A DNA stretch of 64,000 nt from Thermaurantimonas aggregans (GTDB lineage: Bacteria; Bacteroidota; Bacteroidia; Flavobacteriales; Schleiferiaceae), in the NCBI RefSeq assembly GCF_003851885.1, contig NZ_BHZE01000008.1, positions 1 to 64,000 on the forward strand. The letters are read 5' to 3'. The translations under genes and the position numbers were made by a program. Within the stretch, counting starts at the first letter, position 1, and the number at the start of each line of letters is the position of its first letter. The notes under the pieces were generated by a model. The model ran no database searches. It saw only the letters and a list, made by a program, of their open reading frames with translations, and was not told where the DNA came from. This document shows positions 26,406 through 35,074 of this stretch, in pieces.

Positions 26406-26813
26406 ATGATGAAGTCAAAAGTATTCAAATTTGCCTTACTGGCTGTCATAGTTTCAATTGCTGCTTGTGAAAAAGACGATCACGAGCACGACAAAAACGA
26501 CAACATCCCGCCAACCATATCGATTATAAGACCGAATGAGTCGGCTTTCAGAGTTGGTGATACCGTCTTTATACAAATCAATGTTTTAGACAATGTTGAA
26601 TTGCATGAAGTCGATGTATTTATTAACGATAAAGTAACAGGAGCTGAAAAATATAAGCTTCATCGACACAGCCACTCAAGAGAGGTAAACATCAATTCTT
26701 GGTGGATAGCTGAAGCAGGTGAAGGCCATGCTGACTATGTTCTAATAGTAACTGCTGAAGATGCTGCGGGCAATAAGGCCGAACGAACCCATGAATTTCA
26801 CGTCGATTTATAA
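26406..26813 (+). CDS. His-rich lipoprotein, DUF4625-like
   Basis: 135-residue lipoprotein (signal ending SIAACEKDD) with an early metal-binding-like stretch DDHEHDKNDN and later KLHRHSHSRE. The rest is an Ig-like fold (PPTISIIRPNESAFRVGDTV, VTAEDAAGNKAERTHEFHV) resembling DUF4625 proteins. The His/Asp clusters, the divergent Fur-family gene and the operator over its promoter point to metal binding or scavenging at the envelope when the metal is scarce. That role is inferred. Confidence 0.65.
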   Translation: MMKSKVFKFALLAVIVSIAACEKDDHEHDKNDNIPPTISIIRPNESAFRVGDTVFIQINVLDNVELHEVDVFINDKVTGAEKYKLHRHSHSREVNINSWWIAEAGEGHADYVLIVTAEDAAGNKAERTHEFHVDL

Positions 26814-26842
26814 AAAAAGCTGCCGGACTGGCAGCTTTTTTT
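26812..26842. terminator. Bidirectional terminator between the lipoprotein gene and galE
   Basis: gctgcc (26819-26824) and ggcagc (26830-26835) form a perfect stem with a five-base loop, flanked by seven A on the left and seven T on the right. It can end both convergent transcripts; the galE stop codon overlaps its edge. Confidence 0.9.
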
Positions 26843-27863
26843 ATTGATGCATGAGCGATTGCTCAAACTTCCAGGCTGAGCGAAGCATATCGACCAAAGA
26901 ATATTTTGCCTTCCAGCCGAGCTTTTCATTAGCCAGACGCGTATCAGCATACACTGCTTCTACATCACCCGGCCTTCGATCTACAATTCGATAAGGTATG
27001 GCAATGCCAGTAGCTTCTTCAAAGGCCTTTACCATCTGCAATACCGAGTACCCTTCACCCGTTCCTAAATTGTAAACCTCAAACGACTTTTCCATCTTGC
27101 CCTGTAGCATGCGATTGAGCGCATAGATATGTGCATCGGCAATATCTACTACGTGTATGTAATCGCGAATGCAAGTGCCATCAGGCGTATTGTAGTCTCC
27201 CCCGAAGATTTTCAATTCTGGGCGTTTACCTATGGCTGTCTCTGTGATGTAGGGAACAAGGTGGTGTGGCGGCCCGTCTTGAAACTCGCCAATTATGCCG
27301 CTCTCGTGAGCACCTATGGGATTAAAATATCTTAGCGAAATCACATCCACAGCTCCGGTAGCAGCCGTATCGCGAAGAATTTCTTCTGACATTTTCTTCG
27401 TATTTCCATAGGGCGATTCCGCTGGTTTTACCGGAGCATCTTCGCTTACAGGCAATTTATCGGGATTTCCGTACACTGTGCATGAAGAACTGAACACCAC
27501 ATTCCGAATCTTGTAGGCGGCCATACATTCCAGTAAATTGATCGTACTTACCAAATTGTTGTAGTAGTATTTTAAAGGTTTTTCAACCGATTCATTTACT
27601 AGTAAAAAGGCCGCAAAGTGAATAGCCCCTTCCAAATCTGGATATTTTGTAAAAAGGGCATTCATCTCGTCCTTATTACACATCTCAACCTTTTCAAATA
27701 CCACCGGCCGGCCGACAATCTTCTCGATGCGATCCTTCACCTCAATGGGCGACTCGCTGAGATTGTCAATAATTATTGGCTCAAATCCATGCTCTATAAG
27801 CTGCACTGCCGTATGCGAACCGATATAGCCTAATCCGCCGGTTACAAGAATTTTTTTAGACAT
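26841..27863 (-). CDS. galE: UDP-glucose 4-epimerase
   Basis: NAD-dependent short-chain dehydrogenase fold enzyme interconverting UDP-glucose and UDP-galactose. The 340 residues show GGLGYIGSHTAVQLIEHG at the N-terminus, the catalytic SSSCTVYG serine and YGNTKKMSEE (YxxxK), and DYIHVVDIADAH. Full length. It supplies UDP-galactose for cell-surface sugars. It is divergent from the RRE/ATP-grasp cluster, with about 150 bases before the candidate peptide ORF. Confidence 0.94.
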   Translation of the reverse strand: MSKKILVTGGLGYIGSHTAVQLIEHGFEPIIIDNLSESPIEVKDRIEKIVGRPVVFEKVEMCNKDEMNALFTKYPDLEGAIHFAAFLLVNESVEKPLKYYYNNLVSTINLLECMAAYKIRNVVFSSSCTVYGNPDKLPVSEDAPVKPAESPYGNTKKMSEEILRDTAATGAVDVISLRYFNPIGAHESGIIGEFQDGPPHHLVPYITETAIGKRPELKIFGGDYNTPDGTCIRDYIHVVDIADAHIYALNRMLQGKMEKSFEVYNLGTGEGYSVLQMVKAFEEATGIAIPYRIVDRRPGDVEAVYADTRLANEKLGWKAKYSLVDMLRSAWKFEQSLMHQ

Positions 27864-28011
27864 ATTTATTCAAAATTTTCAGCCAAAATACACGTTACAC
27901 AAAATACAAGGCTATGACAATGCTCAGACATGCCTCTTTTTAATTCGATTTACCAAAGCAATTTCCGTAAAAATAAATATCACCTCAATCATTGAGCTAA
28001 AAGAAGATTCA

Positions 28012-28122
28012 ATGTCGATGACTCAAAAAAGTGGACAGAATAAATCTATTAAAATTCCATGTAGTGAGATTTCTGACAATAATCATAATAACACTTATGT
28101 TGCTACACATACTTTTACTTAA
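28012..28122 (+). CDS. Candidate 36-residue peptide upstream of the PqqD-like gene
   Basis: A short ORF (starts MSMTQKSGQNKSIKIP, ends NNTYVATHTFT) lies 29 bases before the PqqD-like gene on the same strand. It is too short to be significant by itself in AT-rich DNA. It is listed because PqqD-like domains usually bind a leader peptide, and the precursor gene often comes first in such clusters. The C-terminal half is rich in Asn, Thr and His and contains one Cys in the middle. There is no strong ribosome-binding or promoter signal. It could equally be leader DNA. Confidence 0.3.
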   Translation: MSMTQKSGQNKSIKIPCSEISDNNHNNTYVATHTFT

Positions 28123-28151
28123 AAATTCTGGAACCTTAAAATCCAAATAAA

Positions 28152-28400
28152 ATGATACAGATTCGAAAGAATATTGCTATTAGCGATACAGGATTTTTAT
28201 TCGACCCATTTACAGGTGAATCTTATTCTCTTAATTCTACAGGATTAGAAATTTTACTCATGCTCAAAAACGGATATTCGCTTGAAGAAATCTCTCAAAA
28301 AATAACAGAGAAGTACGATATCGATTCAGAAACTTTTGAAAGATATTTTCAAGATTTTATTTCAACACTTCGCCTGTATCATTTGACAGAAAACGAGTGA
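28152..28400 (+). CDS. PqqD-like protein (RiPP recognition element fold)
   Basis: 82 residues matching the PqqD pattern: an N-terminal beta hairpin (GFLFDPFTGESYSLNSTGLEIL) followed by helices (YSLEEISQKITEKYDIDSETF). Standalone PqqD-type proteins bind leader peptides and present them to modifying enzymes; related ones occur with ATP-grasp and HPr-kinase-like clusters. It is the first clear gene of the cluster; its stop is one base before the ATP-grasp start. The partner peptide is not proven; the 36-residue ORF upstream is one candidate. Confidence 0.75.
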   Translation: MIQIRKNIAISDTGFLFDPFTGESYSLNSTGLEILLMLKNGYSLEEISQKITEKYDIDSETFERYFQDFISTLRLYHLTENE

Positions 28401-28401
28401 A

Positions 28402-29442
28402 ATGAGAAAATTAACTATTGGTCTATCTGGTTTAAACAACATCGATAGCCCAGGGCCTGGTATTCCTGTATTGAGAGGGTTAAGAGAATCTAAGTTATTT
28501 GAAGCCAGAATAGTAGGCATAGCGTACGAAAATCTGGAACCAGGCGCTTACATGCACGATTTAGTAGATAAAACATATAAAGTTCCCTACCCTTCTGATG
28601 GAGTTGAACCCCTGCTCGACAGAATAAAATACATTCAAGAAAGAGAGAAAATCGATGTATTTATTCCAAACTTCGATTCGGAGCTTTTCACCTTCATGAA
28701 ATCCGAAAAAATCTTAAGAGATTTGGGAATAAAAACATTTTTACCTACATTACAACAATTTGAAGAAAGACATAAATCAAATTTACCAGAATTCGGAAAA
28801 AAATATAACGTAAATGTACCCTACAGCGAACCTATTACTTCAATACAAGAATTTTTAAAAATTAAAAATAAATTTGAGTTTCCAGTCGTAGTTAAAGGAA
28901 AATTTTACGACGCCTACATAGCCTATGATTTTGACCAGGTTGCAATGTATTTTAATAAAATAGCAGCTAAATGGGGATTGCCAATTGTTATTCAGGAATT
29001 TATAAAAGGAACAGAGGTAAACGTAGTAGCCTTAGGCGACGGACAGGGAACAACGATAGGTGCTGTACCCATGCGAAAAACCTACATCACCGACAAGGGA
29101 AAGGCTTGGGGTGGAATTACCCTCGACGATCCGGCCATGATGGAACTCACGCACAAAATCATTTCTCAAACGAAATGGAGGGGTGGGATGGAGCTAGAGC
29201 TCATCCGTACTGCCGACAACAAGCTCTATATGATCGAAATAAATCCCAGATTACCAGCATGGGTGTATCTGGCTGTTGCTGCAGGCCAAAATTTACCAGA
29301 AGCTCTTGTTCTTATGGCCCTTGGCGAAAAAGTCAAACCCTTTACCTCATACCAGGTTGGAAAAATGTTTATTCGGTATTCCTTCGATCTGATTACCGAT
29401 TTAAGTGAATTTGAAAAATTAGCCACTACCGGCGAACTCTAA
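28402..29442 (+). CDS. ATP-grasp ligase
   Basis: 346 residues of the carbamoyl-phosphate-synthase-like ATP-grasp type: an N-terminal pre-ATP domain (IGLSGLNNIDSPGPGIPVL), the lysine strand FPVVVKGKFYDAY, the central IVIQEFIKGTEVNVVALGD, and the Mg-binding EINPRLPAW near residue 280. Such enzymes couple a carboxylate to an amine through an acyl phosphate. It sits between the PqqD-like and decarboxylase-like genes, so peptide or amino-acid ligation is likely; the substrate is unknown. The first 600 bases are very AT-rich and the last 400 clearly GC-richer, a mosaic. Confidence 0.85.
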   Translation: MRKLTIGLSGLNNIDSPGPGIPVLRGLRESKLFEARIVGIAYENLEPGAYMHDLVDKTYKVPYPSDGVEPLLDRIKYIQEREKIDVFIPNFDSELFTFMKSEKILRDLGIKTFLPTLQQFEERHKSNLPEFGKKYNVNVPYSEPITSIQEFLKIKNKFEFPVVVKGKFYDAYIAYDFDQVAMYFNKIAAKWGLPIVIQEFIKGTEVNVVALGDGQGTTIGAVPMRKTYITDKGKAWGGITLDDPAMMELTHKIISQTKWRGGMELELIRTADNKLYMIEINPRLPAWVYLAVAAGQNLPEALVLMALGEKVKPFTSYQVGKMFIRYSFDLITDLSEFEKLATTGEL

Positions 29443-29453
29443 AACCCAAACAA

Positions 29454-30830
29454 ATGGAAAAACAAGCCTTTGAAAGACCAATAATTCAAAAACTCAATGC
29501 AGGCTTACCGAGCAAATACGGCCTTGCCAGAAAATTAGAACCCATAAGCCACATCGATGGAGTGGCAATTAGCAGTATCATCAAGCAATATGGATCTCCT
29601 GTTTTTATCTTTTCAGAAAATACCATTCGCCGTACCTATAAAGACGCGTATCGAGCGTTCAGCTCGCGCTATCCTAAAGTACAATTCGCCTGGTCATATA
29701 AGACAAACTATCTGAATGCCATATGTCAAATCTTTCATCAAGAAGGCGCCTGGGCAGAAGTAGTTTCAGGGTTTGAGTACGACAAGGCAATCGCAAATGG
29801 AATTCCCAGCGAACTCATCATCTTCAATGGACCTGACAAAAGCCTTGAAGACCTTCGTAAAGCGATAATAAACGGTTCACTCATTCACATAGATCATTTC
29901 GATGAGCTCTATGATATCATTAAGCTCTCAAAAGAAATGAGCGAAAAGCCTCGAGTAGCGATTCGCGTGAATATGGATGTAGGCATCTATCCCAAATGGG
30001 ACAGATTCGGCTTTAACTACGAAAATGGGGAAGCGTGGGATGCTCTCAACCGTATAATGGCATCAAAAAAACTTGAGCTCGTTGGCCTTCACACACATAT
30101 CGGAACATACATCATGTCAACCGAGGCCTATAAAATAGCCGCCTCTAAACTCGCAAAACTTGCTGTAGATCTTGAGAAAAAATATGGATTAGCCATTCAA
30201 TACATCGATATCGGAGGTGGTTTTGCCTCAAAAAATACTTTGAGAGGCTCCTACTATCCGGGCACAGATACCGCTCCATCGTTTGACGACTTCGCTGAGG
30301 CTATTACCTCAGCGCTTTTGAGCTCTGACATCAAACCTCAAAATTTGCCCTTGCTCATTTTGGAAACAGGCAGAGCACTCATTGACGAAGCAGGGTATTT
30401 AGCTGGAACAGTACTGGCCAACAAGAGATTATCTGACGGCAGACGGGCCACCATTATTGATGCAGGCGTGAATGTGCTCTTTACCGCTTTTTGGTATGAG
30501 CATGACATCCGTCCGGTAGAACCAATTTCTGAACAATCTGAAGACACTACTATTTATGGACCCTTGTGTATGAATATTGACGTGGTACGCTATAATGTGA
30601 TGTTTCCATTGCTCAAAAAAGGAGATCATTATGTAATAAGACGCGTTGGCGCATACAACAATACTCAATGGCTCCAGTTTATCAACATGCGTCCTAATAT
30701 TGTATTAATCGATAAATCTGGAAACTTACATTTAATTCGAAAAAAAGAAACACTGGATACTATTAATTCAATGGAAGTAATACCAGAGCATCTCAAAGAG
30801 AATTATTACCATAATATGGCCACTAAATGA
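29454..30830 (+). CDS. PLP-dependent decarboxylase of the DapDC/ornithine decarboxylase (alanine-racemase) fold
   Basis: 458 residues. The active-site pieces appear intact: Lys83 in AWSYKTNYLN (PLP Schiff base), HTHIGTY near 213, the glycine loop YIDIGGGF near 254, ETGRALIDEAG near 304, and GPLCMNID near 372 with the Cys from the partner subunit. It therefore probably decarboxylates or otherwise acts on a D- or L-diamino acid or a peptide-linked residue. It is not an obvious LysA: the N-terminal extension and the setting (PqqD-like and ATP-grasp upstream, membrane/peptidase fusion downstream) differ. Its stop overlaps the next ATG as ATGA. Confidence 0.8.
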   Translation: MEKQAFERPIIQKLNAGLPSKYGLARKLEPISHIDGVAISSIIKQYGSPVFIFSENTIRRTYKDAYRAFSSRYPKVQFAWSYKTNYLNAICQIFHQEGAWAEVVSGFEYDKAIANGIPSELIIFNGPDKSLEDLRKAIINGSLIHIDHFDELYDIIKLSKEMSEKPRVAIRVNMDVGIYPKWDRFGFNYENGEAWDALNRIMASKKLELVGLHTHIGTYIMSTEAYKIAASKLAKLAVDLEKKYGLAIQYIDIGGGFASKNTLRGSYYPGTDTAPSFDDFAEAITSALLSSDIKPQNLPLLILETGRALIDEAGYLAGTVLANKRLSDGRRATIIDAGVNVLFTAFWYEHDIRPVEPISEQSEDTTIYGPLCMNIDVVRYNVMFPLLKKGDHYVIRRVGAYNNTQWLQFINMRPNIVLIDKSGNLHLIRKKETLDTINSMEVIPEHLKENYYHNMATK

Positions 30831-33007
30831 AACTCATTAAGTGGTTTAGTGCTGCCGTACTAAATAGTTATGCTCAGTTGTTTTTTTCAAACAATAAGTG
30901 GTTTGGACTGATATTGCTGAGCATAACTTTTTTAGATTTTTATGTAGGTATTTTAGGTTTATTTTGTGTACTCACTACACTTGTTTTAGCCTATGTCCTT
31001 GGGATAAATCAATATAGCATAAGTCAAGGATTTTATGGCTTTAATTCACTTCTAGTTGGAATAGGTTTAGCCATCTATTTTAAACCAAGTATATCACTAG
31101 TTATTCTCATTTCCGCTGCTGGGATACTTACTCTATTTATTTCCTTATCATACGAAGGATTTTTAGCTAAGTATGGATTGCCATTTCTCAGCTTACCTTT
31201 TATAACAGTTTTTTGGCTTTTGCGATTATCAACAAGGCAGTTTCAGTCATTAGGTTTTAGCGATAGAGGAATATATGTTTTAAACGAATTGTATTCATTA
31301 GGAGGTAACAAATTAGTAAAAATATATGAATGGATAAACGCTTTTGATATACCCAGTGCGATAAAAGCATATTTATTATCTTTAGGAGCAATATTTTTTC
31401 AACAAAATGTTTTAGCAGGTTTTTTAGCATGCATTGGCCTTTTTCTTTACTCAAGAATTGCCTTTAGCCTTAGCATTATAGGGTTTTTAATTGCATATTT
31501 TTTCTATACGATTTTAGGCATACATTTCAATGAAGTATATTTCAGCTACATTGGTTTTAATTACATACTTACATCTATTGCATTAGGAGGCTTTTTTATC
31601 ATTCCTAATGCAAGTTCCTATATCGCTCAAATCTTTATAATTCCAATTGTCGTTGTAGTAAGTATATCTCTGCAAGAAATTTTCAATTTATTTAATTTAC
31701 CAGTGCATTCACTGCCATTTAATTTAGTTGTACTCACGGTGCTTTATGGACTGAAATTTCGTGAAGACAATAGAATAGGATTAAGTACAATCTTTTGGCA
31801 GCAAAACTCTCCTGAAAAAAACCTGTATTTTTTTAATAACTACACTGAGCGTTTTGGAAACGAATCGAGTTTTCCGATCTACCTCCCTTTTTATGGTGAA
31901 TGGGTCGTAACTCAAGGGCACAATGGAGAGTACACCCACAAAGAGGATTGGAAATATGCCTGGGATTTTGAAATTATAGATGAGGATGGAAGAACTTACA
32001 AAAACAATGGACTTTTTGTAACAGACTACTATTGCTACGAAAAAAATATTTTAGCACCAGCCGATGGAATAATAGAGGATATAATTGATGATATTGAAGA
32101 TAATCCTATAGGAATCAGAAATTTAGAAAATAACTGGGGAAATACAATAATAATTAAACACACCGAATTTCTTTATACTCAAATGAGCCACCTAAAAAAA
32201 GGAAGTATTACATGTTCAAAAGGACAATCTGTAAAAAGGGGTGATATTTTAGGAAAAGTAGGCAACTCCGGAAATTCACCTTATCCCCATCTTCACTTTC
32301 AAATTCAGTCAGCACCTTATGTAGGTTCTAAAACGATCAACTATCCACTGTCTTACGTTTATTTAAAAAATCAAAAAAAAGGAAAATTATTTCAAGTTAT
32401 TATACCTGAAAAAGGAGATAAAATATCGTACTTAACTCCAAATTTAATTTTAAAAAAATCATTTCATTTTATTGTAGGTGAACAATTGACTTTTAAGGAT
32501 GAATCCGGAAGAGATGTCTTATGGACTGTAAAGAGAGACTATTACACTCTCGTAAAATACATAGAATGTGAAAAAAGCAATTCGAAAGCATATTTTCGTT
32601 TAGATGATAATATGTTGCAATTTACGCATTTCGAAGGAGATAAAAAATCAATGCTGTATTACTTTTATTTAGCTTCATATAAGGTCAGTTTTGGTTTCAC
32701 GAATAGATTAGAATTAAGCGATAAAATTCCAGTCAATATGGTTTTTAAGCCATATTCACTTTTAATACACGACTTTTTTGCACCTTTTATTCCTTTTTTA
32801 CATTGCATTTACCATCTTTCATACCCAGATGTAAATACAGGATTAATAAGTAAGCCGATTAAATTAAAAAGCTCTATTGTCAAAACATTTTTTGGAAAAA
32901 AAGTTGATTCCATTGAATTTGAATTAGAAGAAGATCAAAGTGGAATTAAATATTTAAAAGTACATAATAAAAGATCTAAAAACGAAAAATGGGTAGTAAA
33001 AAGTTAA
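30827..33007 (+). CDS. Urea-transporter-like membrane domain fused to an M23 metallopeptidase domain
   Basis: 726 residues. About 1-310 form a polytopic domain that resembles urea transporters (SYAQLFFSNNKWFGLIL and GFYGFNSLLVGIGLAIYF are family hallmarks). About 365-500 form an M23 (LytM-like) peptidase: His in YTHKEDWKYAWDF, APADGIIEDI, then HLHFQ near 486, so zinc ligands look present. A further 220 residues are unrecognised. Urea or a similar small amide and peptidoglycan-type bonds are family substrates; which side of the membrane the peptidase faces is unknown. It overlaps the previous stop (ATGA) and the next gene start by 19 bases. Confidence 0.75.
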   Translation: MKLIKWFSAAVLNSYAQLFFSNNKWFGLILLSITFLDFYVGILGLFCVLTTLVLAYVLGINQYSISQGFYGFNSLLVGIGLAIYFKPSISLVILISAAGILTLFISLSYEGFLAKYGLPFLSLPFITVFWLLRLSTRQFQSLGFSDRGIYVLNELYSLGGNKLVKIYEWINAFDIPSAIKAYLLSLGAIFFQQNVLAGFLACIGLFLYSRIAFSLSIIGFLIAYFFYTILGIHFNEVYFSYIGFNYILTSIALGGFFIIPNASSYIAQIFIIPIVVVVSISLQEIFNLFNLPVHSLPFNLVVLTVLYGLKFREDNRIGLSTIFWQQNSPEKNLYFFNNYTERFGNESSFPIYLPFYGEWVVTQGHNGEYTHKEDWKYAWDFEIIDEDGRTYKNNGLFVTDYYCYEKNILAPADGIIEDIIDDIEDNPIGIRNLENNWGNTIIIKHTEFLYTQMSHLKKGSITCSKGQSVKRGDILGKVGNSGNSPYPHLHFQIQSAPYVGSKTINYPLSYVYLKNQKKGKLFQVIIPEKGDKISYLTPNLILKKSFHFIVGEQLTFKDESGRDVLWTVKRDYYTLVKYIECEKSNSKAYFRLDDNMLQFTHFEGDKKSMLYYFYLASYKVSFGFTNRLELSDKIPVNMVFKPYSLLIHDFFAPFIPFLHCIYHLSYPDVNTGLISKPIKLKSSIVKTFFGKKVDSIEFELEEDQSGIKYLKVHNKRSKNEKWVVKS

Positions 33008-34341
33008 TTTTTATTTTTATTCTGACGTTTTTTTTTAAGTATGGTCAATCACAAATAACCTTTAACATTAAAGAGATTGATAGAGTTACATATGAACTTT
33101 ATACTCAAAAAAATTGGAATTCTCTTATTGATATTGGAAAGGAATCTCTGAGAAAAAATATTTCCTTTTACTACTTACATGTACGGATGGGTATAGCATA
33201 CTTCAATAAAAATAATTTTCACAAAGCTATTTATCACTTCGATCAGGCTTTGAAAATATCAGATGAAGAAGAATATGTAAAAGAATATCTGTATTGGTCT
33301 TACCTATACTCAGGTAGATCTTCTGAAGCTGAATGGTTTTCAAAAAAATTGTCGAAAACATTTAAAGAAAACTATGAATTAAATGATGAAATAGCTATTA
33401 AAAACATTGATATTGCATACAATTTTACTCAAGGAAACTCAATTGAAAAAATCACTCATTCCATCAATAAAATTCAAAATAACCTAAATGGTTATTTATT
33501 TAGTCCTTTACAAATTGAGTCTTTTTACATTGGTTTATTGACTAAATTGACCTCTCGACTACGTATCTATCAGGCATATACTAATTTAAATTCAAACCAA
33601 TTTCTTTATTTTCAAGCATCTAATCAAAACTACTCAAACGCAAATTTTAATACCAGGCTAAATCAATACTACATAAATACCAACATTTTAGTATCTAAAT
33701 CTGTGTCCTTAACTGGGGGAATTCACTTTGTTCATTCAAGTGCGAAGTATACTACTCAGCTTACTGTAGATTCTAATGAAATACCTCTTTTACTGGAAGT
33801 TCCAACACATTCAAACGTCTTAGACATTATTGGTTTTATTTCATTTTACAAAAAATTTACTTACTTTACTTTTGGAACTTCTTACTACAAAGCTGGATTG
33901 AATAACGCCAAACAAGAACAAATTGATTTTAAATTACATATTTTTCCTTTCGGAAATTTAAATTTATACATAGTAAGCAATTTTTCAGTTCAGCAACAAG
34001 ATTATGGCTTATCAACAATAAGGAAAAATTTGATTATTGACGAAAATATAGGTTTTAAAATTTCAAATAACTTTTGGGCAGAGATTTATGGATCTGTAGG
34101 CGATATGAGTAATTTTATAGTAAAGGAAGGAATGGTAATTTACAACCGGTCTGATGTAATAAATAATAGATTAGGAGCTAAACTTATTTTTGTACCTAAT
34201 CCAAAGTGGTCGCTCACCATTGATTACACACGTTTGTCATGTACAAGCAACTTTATCGAATATCCCCAACAGAGAGAGACCAACGATAAATTTACTTATT
34301 TACATCATTCGATCACTGGAATTTTATCAATAAAACTATAA
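32989..34341 (+). CDS. TPR plus outer-membrane beta-barrel protein
   Basis: 450 residues with a signal peptide (KKLIFIFILTFFFKYGQSQ). The first 150 residues are TPR-like (MGIAYFNKNNFHKAIYHFDQALKI), and the rest is barrel-like strands (SVSLTGGIHFVHSSAKY, FTYFTFGTSYYKAGL), ending ILSIKL. This layout recalls YaiO-type and T9SS-associated TPR/porin proteins and suggests an outer-membrane exit or receptor. Start overlaps the upstream gene by 19 bases, so it belongs to the cluster. Confidence 0.7.
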   Translation: MGSKKLIFIFILTFFFKYGQSQITFNIKEIDRVTYELYTQKNWNSLIDIGKESLRKNISFYYLHVRMGIAYFNKNNFHKAIYHFDQALKISDEEEYVKEYLYWSYLYSGRSSEAEWFSKKLSKTFKENYELNDEIAIKNIDIAYNFTQGNSIEKITHSINKIQNNLNGYLFSPLQIESFYIGLLTKLTSRLRIYQAYTNLNSNQFLYFQASNQNYSNANFNTRLNQYYINTNILVSKSVSLTGGIHFVHSSAKYTTQLTVDSNEIPLLLEVPTHSNVLDIIGFISFYKKFTYFTFGTSYYKAGLNNAKQEQIDFKLHIFPFGNLNLYIVSNFSVQQQDYGLSTIRKNLIIDENIGFKISNNFWAEIYGSVGDMSNFIVKEGMVIYNRSDVINNRLGAKLIFVPNPKWSLTIDYTRLSCTSNFIEYPQQRETNDKFTYLHHSITGILSIKL

Positions 34342-34351
34342 TATTTTAACT

Positions 34352-34975
34352 ATGAAAAAAGTAAATTTCCCTCTTCCTTTTACAACTGTAATCCTATTTT
34401 TTTCAATCATTTTTCCTTTAAATGGACAGGATCAAGTTATAAATGTTTTTAAAAAGAGCTATGAATACGAAAATAATGGTAATTATAAAGCGGCTATTGA
34501 ACAATTAAATTCAGTATATGAAACAGAAAGTTATGAAATAAATCTCCGATTAGGTTGGCTGTATTATCAAAACGGAAATTTTAAAGAATCCATTGACTAC
34601 TACCAAAAAGCAATAAACCTCAAACCTTATGCGATTGAGCCGAAATTAGGGGTAGTTCTTCCCTACTCTTCGATGGGAAAATGGGAGGCAGTATTAGAAA
34701 TTTATCAAAAAATTTTAGATATTGATCCAAATAATTCACTTGTGAATTATCGGGTCGGTTTACTTTACTATAATAAAGGCAATTTTAATCAAGCAGAACG
34801 TTACATCGAAAAGGTTGTAAATCTATATCCATTTGATTACGATAGCTTGTTATTATTAGGTTGGATTAAATTAAAACTTCAAAAAAACAGAGAAGCAAAA
34901 GTTTTATTCCAAAAAGCACTTATGAATAGGCCTGGAGATGAATCGGCTTTAGAGGGCTTAAAGTACATTAAATGA
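34352..34975 (+). CDS. Exported tetratricopeptide-repeat protein
   Basis: 207 residues: a signal peptide (LPFTTVILFFSIIFPLNGQ) followed by about five TPR units with the usual pattern (LGWLYYQNGNFKESIDYYQKAINLKP and YRVGLLYYNKGNFNQAERYI). It probably acts in the periplasm as a scaffold for the TPR-barrel protein before it, ten bases upstream. Last gene of the cluster; no strong hairpin terminator is seen in the 99 bases after it. Confidence 0.8.
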   Translation: MKKVNFPLPFTTVILFFSIIFPLNGQDQVINVFKKSYEYENNGNYKAAIEQLNSVYETESYEINLRLGWLYYQNGNFKESIDYYQKAINLKPYAIEPKLGVVLPYSSMGKWEAVLEIYQKILDIDPNNSLVNYRVGLLYYNKGNFNQAERYIEKVVNLYPFDYDSLLLLGWIKLKLQKNREAKVLFQKALMNRPGDESALEGLKYIK

Positions 34976-35074
34976 GACTATTTTTAGTGTAAAAAAGCAA
35001 AAAAATAATTACTTTAAATCGCTTTTTATGTATTTTTATTTCAACGTTAAATCAGCTTAAAACGGCATACTCTT

